Positions 51,682-62,855 of a DNA stretch of 64,000 nt are shown piece by piece. A model generated the notes under the pieces. It did not search any database. It saw only the letters and a list, made by a program, of their open reading frames with translations, and was not told the origin of the DNA. Origin of the DNA: Pseudomonas campi (GTDB lineage Bacteria > Pseudomonadota > Gammaproteobacteria > Pseudomonadales > Pseudomonadaceae); the NCBI RefSeq assembly GCF_013200955.2, contig NZ_CP053697.2, positions 1,674,001-1,738,000 on the forward strand, given 5' to 3'. Made by a program: the position numbers and the translations under genes. Position 1 is the first letter of the stretch. Every line of letters starts with the position of its first letter.

Positions 51682-54600
51682 AAGCGCTCGAGCAGGGCCT
51701 CGAGGGTATTGAATCGTTCTTCCGGGCGCTCCATCGGCACCTGGAACTTGAACATGGTGGCGCCTTCGAACTTGTAGCGCTTGGGTTGGCTCTGGATCAG
51801 CTTGATCAGCGTCAGCGGATCGACGCAGGTGGTGGCGGCGAACTCGATGCGTCCGCCTTGCGGGCCGGCGTCGATCTTCTTGATCCCGAGCTTTTCCGCC
51901 TGCAGCTTGAGCAGGGTGATGCGTACCAGATTTTTGGTCGGCTCCGGCAGCAGGCCGAAGCGGTCGATCATCTCCACTTGCAGCTCTTTCAGGCCATCCT
52001 CGTCGGCGGCGTTGGCGATGCGCTTGTAGAGAATCAGCCGCGCGTGCACATCCGGCAGATAGTCCTCGGGGATCAGCGCCGGCACTCGCAGGTTGATCTC
52101 CGGGCCGCCACCCAGCGGCTGGTCGAGGTTGGGCTGCTCGCCCTTGCGGATGGCCTTTACCGCGCGCTCGAGCATTTCCATATAGAGGGTGAAACCGACC
52201 GCCTGGATCTGCCCGCTCTGGCCGTCGCCGAGCAGTTCGCCGGCGCCGCGGATTTCCAGGTCATGGGTGGCCAGGAGGAAACCGGCGCCGAGGTCCTGGG
52301 CACCGGAGATGGCTTCCAGGCGCTTCTGCGCATCATCAGTCATCTGCTTGCGTGGTGGCGTCAACAGGTAAGCGTAGGCCTGGTGGTGGCTACGGCCGAC
52401 GCGGCCGCGCAGTTGGTGCAGCTGGGCCAGGCCGAACTTGTCGGCGCGCTCGATGATGATGGTGTTGGCGCTGGGCACGTCGATGCCGGTCTCGATAATG
52501 GTCGAGGCGATCAGCACGTTGAAACGCTTGTGGTAGAAGTCGCCCATCACCTGTTCCAGCTCGCGCTCGCGCATCTGCCCATGGCCGATGCCGATGCGCG
52601 CCTCGGGCACCAGTTCTGCGAGGTCGGCGGCGCATTTCTCGATGGTCTTCACATCGTTGTGCAGGTAGTACACCTGGCCACCGCGCAGCAGCTCGCGCAG
52701 CAGCGCTTCCTTGATGGTCGGGTTGTTCTGTTCCATGACGAAGGTGCGCACCGACAGGCGCCGCGCCGGCGGGGTGGCGATGATCGACAGGTCGCGCATG
52801 CCGGCCACCGCCATATTCAGGGTGCGCGGAATAGGCGTGGCGGTGAGGGTGAGGATATCCACCTCGCTGCGCAGGGCCTTGAGCTGTTCCTTCTGGCGCA
52901 CGCCGAAACGATGCTCTTCGTCGATGATCACCAGGCCCAGGTTGCTGAACTTGACGTCTTCCTGCAGCAGCTTGTGGGTGCCGATAACGATATCCACCTT
53001 GCCTTCGGCCAGTTGCTGGACGGCCTCGCCGACTTCCTTGGCGCTCTTGAAGCGGCTCATCACCTCGACCTTGACCGGCCAGTCGGCGAAGCGGTCGCGG
53101 AAGCTGTTGTAGTGCTGCTGGGCGAGCAAGGTAGTGGGCACCAGCACCGCCACCTGCTTGCCGCCATGCACGGCGATAAAGGCCGCGCGCATCGCCACTT
53201 CGGTCTTGCCGAAGCCGACATCGCCGCAGACCAGGCGGTCCATGGATTTGGCGGCAAGCATGTCCTCGCGCACCGCCTCGATGGCGGTCTGCTGATCCGG
53301 GGTTTCCTCGAAGGGGAAGCCGGCGCTGAAGGTGGCGTAATCCACAGTAGGGTCGGCAAAGGCATAGCCTTCGCGGGCGGCGCGGCGGGCGTAGATGTCG
53401 AGCAGCTCGGCGGCGACATCGCGCACCTGTTCGGCGGCCTTGCGCTTGGCCTTCTGCCAGGTTTCCGAGCCTAAGCGGTGCAGCGGCGCCAGGGCGTCGT
53501 CGCTGCCGGTGTAGCGGGCGATCAGGTGCAGGCTGGCCACCGGCACATAGAGCTTGGCTTCTTCGGCGTACATCAGGGCGAGGAATTCGGCGGCCTGGCC
53601 TTCGATTTCCAGAGTGATCAGCCCCAGATAGCGGCCAACGCCATGGTCGATGTGCACCACCGGCGAGCCTTCGCGCAGCTCGGTGAGGTTCTTGATCACG
53701 TTGTCGCCGCCATCGCGCGACTTCTCGCGGCGGCGGCGCTGCATCACGCGCTGGCCGAACAGCGGGCTCTCGGCGATCAGGGCGATATTGTCGAGCAGCA
53801 GGCCTTCATCCAGCGGGGCGATGCAGATGCCCAGGCGCGACTTGCTCTCGGCGAACTCCGGCCAGCCAGCGACTTCCACGGGTTTCAGCTTGAGGCGGGC
53901 GAGCAGTTCCAGCAGCACTTCGCGGCGGCCCGCCGATTCGGCGCAGAACAGCACGCGGCCCGGGTATTCCTCGATAAAACGCCGTAGCGCCGCCAGCGGC
54001 TCGCTGGCCTTGGCCTGGATCGCCAGGTCGGGCAGGGCGCGCGCGTCGAAGCGCTCGCGGCCGACGCCGGTTTCGATATCGGCCTGGTCGGCGACCACCC
54101 GTGGCCAGTTCTTCAGGCGGCCGAAGCAGTCGTCCACCGGCAGGAACAGATCGGCCGGCGGCAGCAGCGGGCGCTCGGGGTCGACCTTGCGCTCTTCATA
54201 GCGGTTGCGTGCGTCGTTCCAGAACTGCTCGGCGGCCTTCTCGATGCCCGGCAGGGAAAACACCTGGGTGTCGGCCGGCAGGTAGTCGAACAGGGTGGCG
54301 TTGTCCTCGAAGAACAGCGGCAGGTAGTACTCGATGCCGGCTGGGGTGATGCCGGTGGAGAGGTCCTGATAGATCGGGCAACGGCGGAAATCCACGTCGA
54401 AACGCTCGCGGAAGCGGCCGCGGAAGTCGGTGACGGATTTCTTGTCCAGCGGGAACTCGCGCGCCGGCAGCAGTCGGATCGACTCGACCTTGTCCACCGA
54501 ACGCTGGGTTTCCGGGTCGAAGGTGCGCAGGGTCTCGATCTCGTCGTCGAACAGGTCGATGCGAAATGGCGTGTCGCTGCCCATCGGGAACAGGTCGATC

Positions 54601-55103
54601 AGCGCGCCGCGCACGGCGAATTCGCCATGTTCATAGACGGTATCCACGCAGCGGTAGCCGGCGGCTTCCAGGCGTGCGCGCATTTCCTCGACATCCAGCT
54701 TCTGGCCGACATCCAGCACCAGGCCCGAGCCGAGCAGGAAGCGCGTCGGCGCCAGGCGGTGCAGGGCGGTACTTATCGGCACCACCAGCACGCCGTGCTT
54801 GAGCTGCGGCAGGCGGTAGAGCGCGGCGATGCGCTGGGAAATGATGTCCTGGTGCGGCGAAAACACGTCGTAAGGCAGGGTTTCCCAGTCGGGAAAGTGC
54901 AGTACCGGTAGTTCCGGGGCGAAAAACGCCAGCTCTTCCTGCAGGCGCTCGGCGCTCTGGCTGTCGGCAGTCAGCAGCAGGGTGAAGCGCTTGGCGGCGC
55001 TGGCGGCTTCGGCAATCGCCAGCGACAGCGCAGCACCGGGCAGGTTGCCCCAGTGTTGCTTGCCAGTGGCGGCGGGTAGTTTCGGTAGGCGCAGGACGGA
55101 CAC
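51669..55103 (-). CDS. mfd: Transcription-repair coupling factor Mfd
   Basis: A 1144-residue DNA translocase that removes stalled RNA polymerase and recruits UvrA. N-terminal UvrB-like damage module, a CarD-like RNA polymerase interaction domain (VVHIDHGVGRYLGL), and RecG-like helicase lobes with Walker A CGDVGFGKTEVAMRAAF and DEEH box LVIIDEEHRFGVRQ. The translocation region is TIIIERADKFGLAQLHQLRG; a TRCF C-terminal domain follows. The start is the GTG at 55103 (then SVLRLPKLPAATGKQHWG), giving the usual N-terminus; a longer ATG form is possible but unlike the family. The final residues (ESV-stop) are encoded in repeat copy D. Confidence 0.95.
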   Translation of the reverse strand: MSVLRLPKLPAATGKQHWGNLPGAALSLAIAEAASAAKRFTLLLTADSQSAERLQEELAFFAPELPVLHFPDWETLPYDVFSPHQDIISQRIAALYRLPQLKHGVLVVPISTALHRLAPTRFLLGSGLVLDVGQKLDVEEMRARLEAAGYRCVDTVYEHGEFAVRGALIDLFPMGSDTPFRIDLFDDEIETLRTFDPETQRSVDKVESIRLLPAREFPLDKKSVTDFRGRFRERFDVDFRRCPIYQDLSTGITPAGIEYYLPLFFEDNATLFDYLPADTQVFSLPGIEKAAEQFWNDARNRYEERKVDPERPLLPPADLFLPVDDCFGRLKNWPRVVADQADIETGVGRERFDARALPDLAIQAKASEPLAALRRFIEEYPGRVLFCAESAGRREVLLELLARLKLKPVEVAGWPEFAESKSRLGICIAPLDEGLLLDNIALIAESPLFGQRVMQRRRREKSRDGGDNVIKNLTELREGSPVVHIDHGVGRYLGLITLEIEGQAAEFLALMYAEEAKLYVPVASLHLIARYTGSDDALAPLHRLGSETWQKAKRKAAEQVRDVAAELLDIYARRAAREGYAFADPTVDYATFSAGFPFEETPDQQTAIEAVREDMLAAKSMDRLVCGDVGFGKTEVAMRAAFIAVHGGKQVAVLVPTTLLAQQHYNSFRDRFADWPVKVEVMSRFKSAKEVGEAVQQLAEGKVDIVIGTHKLLQEDVKFSNLGLVIIDEEHRFGVRQKEQLKALRSEVDILTLTATPIPRTLNMAVAGMRDLSIIATPPARRLSVRTFVMEQNNPTIKEALLRELLRGGQVYYLHNDVKTIEKCAADLAELVPEARIGIGHGQMRERELEQVMGDFYHKRFNVLIASTIIETGIDVPSANTIIIERADKFGLAQLHQLRGRVGRSHHQAYAYLLTPPRKQMTDDAQKRLEAISGAQDLGAGFLLATHDLEIRGAGELLGDGQSGQIQAVGFTLYMEMLERAVKAIRKGEQPNLDQPLGGGPEINLRVPALIPEDYLPDVHARLILYKRIANAADEDGLKELQVEMIDRFGLLPEPTKNLVRITLLKLQAEKLGIKKIDAGPQGGRIEFAATTCVDPLTLIKLIQSQPKRYKFEGATMFKFQVPMERPEERFNTLEALLERLESV

Positions 55104-55252
55104 GGGTGGCACTACGGCTGGGGGACAGGGTCGCGATTGTAACCAAGTGCAGGGTGGTGGGCGAGCCAGTAGAGCGGCTGTGCGCTTGTGCCGTTGCATT
55201 GCCCTGCGTGGGTCGGCTTACACTGCAGGTAACCGACTCAAGGAGTGCGTCC

Positions 55253-56602
55253 ATGGCTGTCCAGCAATCCACTGCTTCTTCCGCCAAGGGCCTCGGCCTG
55301 ATGGCCTGCACCGCCTTGGTGGTGGGCAACATGATCGGCTCGGGGATTTTCCTGCTGCCGGCCTCGCTGGCGGCTTACGGTCCCATCTCCCTTGCTGGCT
55401 GGCTGCTGACCTCTTGTGGCGCGCTGGTGCTGGCGATCCTGTTCGGGCGGTTGTCGCAGCTGGTGCACAAGACGGGGGGACCCTACGCCTATACCGAGGC
55501 CGGTTATGGCGAATTCGCCGGCTTCCTGATTGCCTGGGGCTACTGGATCACCCTCTGGACCGGCAATGCCGCGGTGGCGGTGGCGCTGGCCGGCTATGTC
55601 GGCTACCTGTTTCCGCTGATTGGTGATTCGTCGACCTACAGTCTGTTGACGGCATTGGCGGCCATCTGGTTGCTGACACTGATCAATGTGCGCGGGGTGA
55701 AAGAGGCGGGGGCCGTGCAGGTGCTGACCACGGTCCTCAAGCTGGTGCCGCTGCTGCTGATCGGCGTGCTGGGCTGGTGGTGGGTGGAGCCGGATCACTT
55801 CGCCGTGCTCAATCGCTCGGGTCAATCCGACCTGGCGGCGATTTCCGCTGCCGCGGCGGTGACCCTGTGGGCCTTCCTCGGCCTGGAGTCAGCCACGGTA
55901 CCGGCTGGCGAGGTCGTTGAGCCGGCCAAAACCATCCCGCGCGCCACCCTGTTCGGCGTGCTGCTGGCGGCCAGTGTATACATGGCCGTGTCGGCGGTGG
56001 CCATGGGGGTGCTGCCGGCCGAGCAGCTGGCGGCTTCCAGCGCACCGCTGGCGGATGTGGCGCGCTCGATGTGGGGCGAGCTCGGTGGCGTGCTGGTGGC
56101 TGTCGGGGCGGTGATCGCCACCTTCGGCACCCTCAACGGCTTTACCCTGCTGACCGGTCAGGTGCCCTATGGCGCGGCATTGGATCGGGTTTTTCCGCCT
56201 AGCCTGGGGCGGTTGTCGCGCTTCGGTACGCCGGCCAATGCGCTGGTGTTTTCCAATGTGCTGGCCTCGATTCTGGTAGTGATGAACTTCGCCCACGGCC
56301 TGGTCGGTGCGTTCAATGCCATTATCATGCTGGCCGTCATGGCCAGCCTGGTGCCGTATGCCTTCTGTGCACTGGCCGAATTGATGATTCGTCTCAAGGG
56401 CAAGGAGGGCCTGCAGGGGGCCGCCTTGTTCAAGGTCAGCCTGCTCGGTGGGCTGGGTTTTCTCTACAGCGGCTGGGCCATCTACGGAGCGGGTGCCGAC
56501 ACGGTCTATCTGGGCACTCTGTTGCTGATTGCCGGCATCCCGGTGCATGTCTGGATCAAGTGGCGCAACGATCGCGCCGACCGTCGTGGGGCCTCTGCTT
56601 GA
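55253..56602 (+). CDS. APC-superfamily amino acid permease (AdiC-like)
   Basis: A 449-residue inner-membrane transporter with about twelve helices. The first-helix substrate motif is VVGNMIGSGIFLLPASLAAY, very close to AdiC/PotE-type basic amino-acid or polyamine antiporters. FLGLESATVPAGEVVEPAKTIPRAT is the conserved helix-6/7 block. The substrate is unknown; arginine, lysine, ornithine or agmatine are candidates. ATG at 55253 with AAGGAG before it. In P. aeruginosa a related but perhaps different permease follows mfd. Divergent from mfd by 149 bp. Confidence 0.88.
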   Translation: MAVQQSTASSAKGLGLMACTALVVGNMIGSGIFLLPASLAAYGPISLAGWLLTSCGALVLAILFGRLSQLVHKTGGPYAYTEAGYGEFAGFLIAWGYWITLWTGNAAVAVALAGYVGYLFPLIGDSSTYSLLTALAAIWLLTLINVRGVKEAGAVQVLTTVLKLVPLLLIGVLGWWWVEPDHFAVLNRSGQSDLAAISAAAAVTLWAFLGLESATVPAGEVVEPAKTIPRATLFGVLLAASVYMAVSAVAMGVLPAEQLAASSAPLADVARSMWGELGGVLVAVGAVIATFGTLNGFTLLTGQVPYGAALDRVFPPSLGRLSRFGTPANALVFSNVLASILVVMNFAHGLVGAFNAIIMLAVMASLVPYAFCALAELMIRLKGKEGLQGAALFKVSLLGGLGFLYSGWAIYGAGADTVYLGTLLLIAGIPVHVWIKWRNDRADRRGASA

Positions 56603-56737
56603 AGCCAGGTCTGGCGCCTGCCGATGCGGCCGTGACGGTTCAGCTGCCGGCTGTTTGAGCTTTTACCCGCCTGGCTCGGCGCAGTGGCCAGTCAATGACT
56701 CCGGGATGATCTGCCCCGGTGCGGCGACAGGTGCGCA

Positions 56738-56766
56738 TTGCTCAGGCGCGCGTGCGCCGTCATAAT
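56738..56766 (+). promoter_or_regulatory. Promoter of the GAPDH gene
   Basis: TTGCTC and CATAAT are 17 bp apart, with a predicted start near 56773, about 35 bases before the GTG codon. Confidence 0.5.
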
Positions 56767-56808
56767 GTAGCCCCTTTTTTCAGCCCCTACATGTGGAAGG
56801 TATTGCCC

Positions 56809-58257
56809 GTGACCCAGAAGCCCGACCAGTGTCTCGGTGAGTGGATCGATCGTGAAGCCCTCGCAGAAGCGATGATCCCGATGATCGGCCAGCTCTACCG
56901 CAACAACAGCGTGGTGACCTCGATCTACGGCCGTGGTCTGATCAATCGTTCGGTGATCGACATTCTCAAAGCCCACCGCTTTGCCCGTCACCGCCTGGCG
57001 GACGACAGCGAACTGTCGGTGCACGATACCTTCCCGATCCTCAAGGCCATGGGCGAGCTCAAACTGGGCGCCGCTTCCGTGGACCTGGGCAAAATGGCCA
57101 GCAAGTTCAAGAGCGAAGGCAAAGGCCGCAGCGTCGAGCAGTTCGTCAAGGACGAGCTGGCTGATGTAGTGGGCAAGCAGAATGGCGGCGGCCGCGAAGG
57201 CACCGACGTGGTGCTGTATGGCTTCGGTCGTATCGGCCGCCTGCTGGCGCGCATCCTGATCGAGAAAACCGGTGGTGGCGACGGCCTGCGTCTGCGCGCC
57301 ATCGTCGTCCGCAAGGGCGCCAGCAATGACCTGGTCAAGCGCGCCAGCCTGCTGCGTCGCGACTCGGTACACGGCAAGTTCGACGGCACCATCACCATCG
57401 ACGAAGCCAACAACACCCTGACGGCCAACGGCAACCTGATCCAGGTGATCTACGCCAAGTCGCCGACCGAAGTCGACTACACCCAGTACGGCATCAAGAA
57501 CGCTCTACTGGTCGACAACACCGGTGTGTGGCGTGACGCCGAGGGCCTGGGCCAGCACCTGGCCTGCCCGGGTGTTGATCGCGTGGTGCTGACCGCACCG
57601 GGCAAAGGCGCGCTGAAGAACATCGTGCATGGCATCAACCATGGCGAAATCACCGCCGACGACAAGATCATCTCGGCTGCTTCCTGCACCACCAACGCCA
57701 TCGTGCCGGTGCTGAAAGCGGTGAATGACCAGTACGGCATCGTCAACGGTCACGTTGAAACCGTGCACTCGTACACCAACGACCAGAACTTGATCGACAA
57801 CTTCCACAAGGGCGATCGCCGTGGTCGTAGCGCGCCGCTGAACATGGTGATCACCGAGACCGGTGCCGCCACTGCAGCCGCCAAGGCCCTGCCGGTACTG
57901 AAAGGCAAGCTGACCGGCAACGCCATTCGCGTACCGACGCCGAACGTGTCGATGGCCATTCTCAACCTCAACCTTGAGAAAGCCACCACCCGCGAAGAGA
58001 TCAACGAGTACCTGCGCCAGATGGCCATGCACTCGGACCTGCAGAAGCAGATCGACTTCGTGCAGTCGCAGGAAGTGGTCTCCACCGACTTCGTCGGTTC
58101 GCGCCACGCTGGCGTGGTCGATGCCGAAGCCACCATCTGCAACGACAACCGTGTCGTGCTGTACGTGTGGTACGACAACGAGTTTGGTTACAGCTGCCAG
58201 GTGGTTCGCGTGATGGAAGATATGGCCGGGGTCAACCCGCCAGCCTTCCCGCGCTAA
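56809..58257 (+). CDS. Glyceraldehyde-3-phosphate dehydrogenase with N-terminal extension
   Basis: A 482-residue GAPDH. The N-terminal about 130 residues (TQKPDQCLGEWIDREALAEAM, SVVTSIYGRGLINRSVID) are an extra helical region absent from standard 330-residue enzymes. The NAD domain begins at VVLYGFGRIGRLLARILIEK, and the catalytic cysteine is C293 in ISAASCTTNAIVPVL. This long form is typical of one Pseudomonas GAPDH paralogue next to mfd and nqr. The GTG start at 56809 is chosen since GGAAGG lies upstream and the promoter excludes a longer form; an ATG at 56791 is the alternative. Cofactor preference is not clear. Confidence 0.93.
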   Translation: MTQKPDQCLGEWIDREALAEAMIPMIGQLYRNNSVVTSIYGRGLINRSVIDILKAHRFARHRLADDSELSVHDTFPILKAMGELKLGAASVDLGKMASKFKSEGKGRSVEQFVKDELADVVGKQNGGGREGTDVVLYGFGRIGRLLARILIEKTGGGDGLRLRAIVVRKGASNDLVKRASLLRRDSVHGKFDGTITIDEANNTLTANGNLIQVIYAKSPTEVDYTQYGIKNALLVDNTGVWRDAEGLGQHLACPGVDRVVLTAPGKGALKNIVHGINHGEITADDKIISAASCTTNAIVPVLKAVNDQYGIVNGHVETVHSYTNDQNLIDNFHKGDRRGRSAPLNMVITETGAATAAAKALPVLKGKLTGNAIRVPTPNVSMAILNLNLEKATTREEINEYLRQMAMHSDLQKQIDFVQSQEVVSTDFVGSRHAGVVDAEATICNDNRVVLYVWYDNEFGYSCQVVRVMEDMAGVNPPAFPR

Positions 58258-58274
58258 GCGGCGAGAGCGTCAAA

Positions 58275-58302
58275 CAAAACGGGAGCCTAGGCTCCCGTTT
58301 TG
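58275..58302. terminator. Terminator between the GAPDH gene and the hydroxylase gene
   Basis: A perfect 28-base palindrome (arms CAAAACGGGAGCCT) with T-run on both strands, 17 bases after the GAPDH stop, in a convergent gap. Confidence 0.9.
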
Positions 58303-58328
58303 CATTTCAGTAACCGCTGATTTGGCGT

Positions 58329-59069
58329 TCACCCTTTGCTGGTCTTGAACAACAGATCCAGCAAGCGATTGGTGAAGCCATAGTTCACGTTGCCGAGTGT
58401 GTGGTGGAAACGGTGATAGGTCGGATGGTTGATCAGTTTTTTGAGCCAGTGATGATCACCAAGACTAGGCATCAGATCGTAATTGCAGTGGATACAGGTG
58501 GTGTAGACCATGCCCACGGCATGTAGCACCAGTGCGGTGCCAAGCCCCAGAGGAATCAGCAACATGAACAGCGGCAGCGTACCGGCAATGATCATTGCCT
58601 CGATGGGGTGCACGCTGTAGCTAGAGTAGGGGGTCACTCTGACCGATAGGTGATGCACGCGATGAAAGCGGGACAGTGCGCGCGTATGCAGCAGTCTGTG
58701 GGTCGCATAGGAATATATGTTGTTGAACACCACGAAGCTGCTGATCTGGAAGGCTGCCTGCAGCCAGCTTTCAGGCCAGATACCATCGCATAACCTACGG
58801 TAACTGAGGGATGCCAAGCCTAGAATCAGGCAGGCGATCAGGCCATTACGGATTTCTCTCTGCAATTGGCCTGGCTTGGCGGGTCGTTGATCCAATGGCC
58901 GGCCAATGCCCAGCGCGGGCATGAGTTTTTCTGTCAGCAAAATACCGATGCCACCGCCAAGCAGGTAGATAAGGCAATGCACGGCAATGGCAACGAGCAA
59001 TGCAGCTAGCAGGTTGGCCTGCAGCCATGTGCTGATAAGCGTGTCAAAAGACTCCAGCATCCATTGCAT
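58329..59069 (-). CDS. Sterol desaturase/fatty-acid hydroxylase superfamily protein
   Basis: A 246-residue inner-membrane di-iron enzyme. About five hydrophobic helices surround the histidine motifs HRLLHT (about residue 122), RFHRVHHLS (about 136) and YHRFHHTLG near the end, with HCNYDLM between. These are the metal ligands expected in the FA_hydroxylase family. The substrate is unknown, most likely an acyl chain or lipid. It ends a two-gene minus-strand pair with an Mpo1-like gene 14 bp upstream. Base composition is slightly more AT-rich than the neighbours. Confidence 0.9.
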   Translation of the reverse strand: MQWMLESFDTLISTWLQANLLAALLVAIAVHCLIYLLGGGIGILLTEKLMPALGIGRPLDQRPAKPGQLQREIRNGLIACLILGLASLSYRRLCDGIWPESWLQAAFQISSFVVFNNIYSYATHRLLHTRALSRFHRVHHLSVRVTPYSSYSVHPIEAMIIAGTLPLFMLLIPLGLGTALVLHAVGMVYTTCIHCNYDLMPSLGDHHWLKKLINHPTYHRFHHTLGNVNYGFTNRLLDLLFKTSKG

Positions 59070-59083
59070 TATGTCTTCTCGGG

Positions 59084-59386
59084 TTAGAAAGGCAGCTTGC
59101 CTGACAGCATATGGGCAAACATTCGCAGATTGGCGCGGGCAGTAAGGATAGGGTGCTTGAACTCGATCTCATCAGTAGGCTCCACCCATCGGTGCCCGAG
59201 CCATATTGCCAGTAGCCCTACTGCAGGGGCCAGGCCAAGGATTACGAAGTGCCGGGTAATCAATGCCCACACCACTATGCCGGCGGCGATACTCCAGCCT
59301 AGTAAATGGATTCGCCGGTTCCAGAGTTTCTGGTGGGACTCCATATAGAGTGAGTAGAACTCATCAAATGAGCGGAAGGGCGGCAT
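59084..59386 (-). CDS. Mpo1-like (DUF962) membrane protein
   Basis: A 100-residue protein with two membrane hairpins (IHLLGWSIAAGIVVWALI; FVILGLAPAVGLLAIWLG). The conserved His-containing segments NRRIHLLG and LGHRWVEP resemble yeast Mpo1, an iron-dependent dioxygenase that shortens 2-hydroxy fatty acids by one carbon. Bacterial members are mostly uncharacterised. Directly upstream of the fatty-acid-hydroxylase-like gene on the same strand, probably one operon. The pairing mirrors the yeast 2-hydroxylase then Mpo1 pathway. Confidence 0.85.
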   Translation of the reverse strand: MPPFRSFDEFYSLYMESHQKLWNRRIHLLGWSIAAGIVVWALITRHFVILGLAPAVGLLAIWLGHRWVEPTDEIEFKHPILTARANLRMFAHMLSGKLPF

Positions 59387-59469
59387 GCTTTTCCTGCTGT
59401 GGCTGTGCTATCGCGGAGTCTGCTCTCAGGATAGAGCTACTCGCTAGAAAAGTGATGTACACCAGTACT

Positions 59470-60036
59470 TCACTTTTCGCTCAGTAGTTCTTCCCTGAGT
59501 TTGTCCGACAGGCCCTCGGGGGCCAGCCAGATGCCCAGGTAGGCGCGGGCCAGCTCGCTATTGCTGCTGCGGAAAACCTCGCTGCCGTTGCGCTCCAGGG
59601 TCAGTCCCTGCTGGGCCGAGTAGTTCAGGGCGTAACGGTCGCCGGGGCGGATATCGCGGAACGTGGCGTGCAGGGCATCCACTTCAGGTTTCAGTTTTTC
59701 CAGCTGGGCGGCGCTGTGCTGGCGCTCCAGGGTTACCCAGGCGGCCTTGAGCACATCTTCCTTGGCGATCTCTCGGTAGTAATACAGCTCTAGTCGCTGC
59801 GCCACGGGTTGGCTGACGGCCTGGCTCGGGTTGATGCTGGCTTCGGTGTAGAAGGCGGCGGAATAGACATCGGCCCATAAATAGGTGAGCAGTGCCTGGT
59901 TCTTGCGCTCCAGTGGCGTGCCGGCCAGCACATAGGTGCCGCTGAAACCAGCCTGGTCAAGAATGAGGTTGTCGCTCTTGGCCAGCAGATTGCCGTTGCC
60001 GATGAGCAATAGGGTCAGTATAAGCAGGTAGCGCAC
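59470..60036 (-). CDS. Exported chalcone-isomerase-like protein
   Basis: A 188-residue protein with a signal peptide (MRYLLILTLLLIGNGNLLAK) and a chalcone-isomerase-like fold in the rest (TYLWADVYSAAFYTE, LELYYYREIAKEDVLKAAW, YLGIWLAPEGLSDKLREEL). Bacterial members are likely non-enzymatic, periplasmic lipid-binding proteins; function unknown. Divergent from nqrA, with 266 bp between them. Confidence 0.85.
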   Translation of the reverse strand: MRYLLILTLLLIGNGNLLAKSDNLILDQAGFSGTYVLAGTPLERKNQALLTYLWADVYSAAFYTEASINPSQAVSQPVAQRLELYYYREIAKEDVLKAAWVTLERQHSAAQLEKLKPEVDALHATFRDIRPGDRYALNYSAQQGLTLERNGSEVFRSSNSELARAYLGIWLAPEGLSDKLREELLSEK

Positions 60037-61640
<1,604 letters not shown>

Positions 61641-61643
61641 TCT

Positions 61644-62855
61644 ATGTCTTTGCGTAAATTCCTCGACAAGATCGAGCACAACTTCGAGCAGGGCGGCAAG
61701 TACGAGAAGTGGTATGCGCTTTACGAAGCCATCGATACCTTCTTCTATCGTCCGGGCAGCGTGACCAAGACCACCGCCCACGTGCGTGACGGCATCGACC
61801 TCAAGCGCATGATGATCACCGTTTGGGCCTGTACCTTCCCGGCGATGTTCTTCGGCATGTGGAACATCGGTTTCCAGGCCAACAGCATCATGGCCGGCAA
61901 CCCCGAGCTGCTGGCGGCCCAGGATGGCTGGCGTTTCGGCCTGATCGGCCTGTTGGCCGGCTTTGATCCGAACAGCCTGTGGGACTGCTTCATCCAGGGC
62001 GCGGCGTATTTCCTGCCGGTGTACCTGGTCACCTTTATCGTCGGTGGTTTCTGGGAGGTGCTGTTCGCTTCCATCCGCCGTCACGAGGTCAACGAAGGTT
62101 TCTTCGTCACCTCTGTGCTGTTTGCCCTGACCCTGCCGCCGGATATTCCGCTGTGGCAGGTGGCCCTGGGCATCAGCTTCGGCGTGGTGATCGGCAAGGA
62201 AGTGTTTGGCGGTACCGGCAAGAACTTCCTCAACCCGGCCCTGGTCGGGCGTGCCTTCCTGTTCTTCGCCTATCCGGCGCAGATGTCCGGTGATGCGGTA
62301 TGGACCGCGGTAGACGGCTATGCCGGCGCCACCGCACTGTCCGTTGCTGCTGCTGGCGGCATCGAGCAGGTAACCGCGAATGGCCTGAGCTGGTGGAATG
62401 CCTTCGTCGGCTTCGAGCCCGGCTCGATGGGCGAGACCAGCACGCTGGCGATCTTCATCGGTGGTGCGGTGCTGCTGATCAGCAAGATCGCTTCCTGGCG
62501 CATCGTCAGTGGCGTGATGCTGGGCATGATCGCCATGAGCTACCTGTTCAACGCCATCGGCTCGGACAGCAACTCAATGTTCTCGATGCCCTGGCACTGG
62601 CACCTGGTGGTGGGTGGCTTCGCCTTCGGCATGATCTTCATGGCCACCGACCCGGTGTCGGCCTCCATGACCAATACCGGCAAGTGGCTGTTCGGCGCGC
62701 TGATCGGGGTAATGGTGGTGCTGATCCGTGTGGTCAACCCGGCCTTCCCGGAAGGCATGATGCTGGCGATCCTGTTCGCCAACCTCTGTGCTCCGCTGAT
62801 CGACCACTTCGTCGTACAGGCCAACATCAAGCGGAGGATTGCGCGCAATGGCTAA
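61644..62855 (+). CDS. nqrB: Na+-NQR subunit B
   Basis: A 403-residue integral membrane subunit with about ten helices. It carries covalent FMN on a threonine in the GATAL motif ([14 protein letters not shown]), and also riboflavin and a sodium path in known structures. The N-terminal soluble stretch [20 protein letters not shown] is typical. It overlaps nqrC by eight bases. Confidence 0.96.
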   Translation: MSLRKFLDKIEHNFEQGGKYEKWYALYEAIDTFFYRPGSVTKTTAHVRDGIDLKRMMITVWACTFPAMFFGMWNIGFQANSIMAGNPELLAAQDGWRFGLIGLLAGFDPNSLWDCFIQGAAYFLPVYLVTFIVGGFWEVLFASIRRHEVNEGFFVTSVLFALTLPPDIPLWQVALGISFGVVIGKEVFGGTGKNFLNPALVGRAFLFFAYPAQMSGDAVWTAVDGYAGATALSVAAAGGIEQVTANGLSWWNAFVGFEPGSMGETSTLAIFIGGAVLLISKIASWRIVSGVMLGMIAMSYLFNAIGSDSNSMFSMPWHWHLVVGGFAFGMIFMATDPVSASMTNTGKWLFGALIGVMVVLIRVVNPAFPEGMMLAILFANLCAPLIDHFVVQANIKRRIARNG

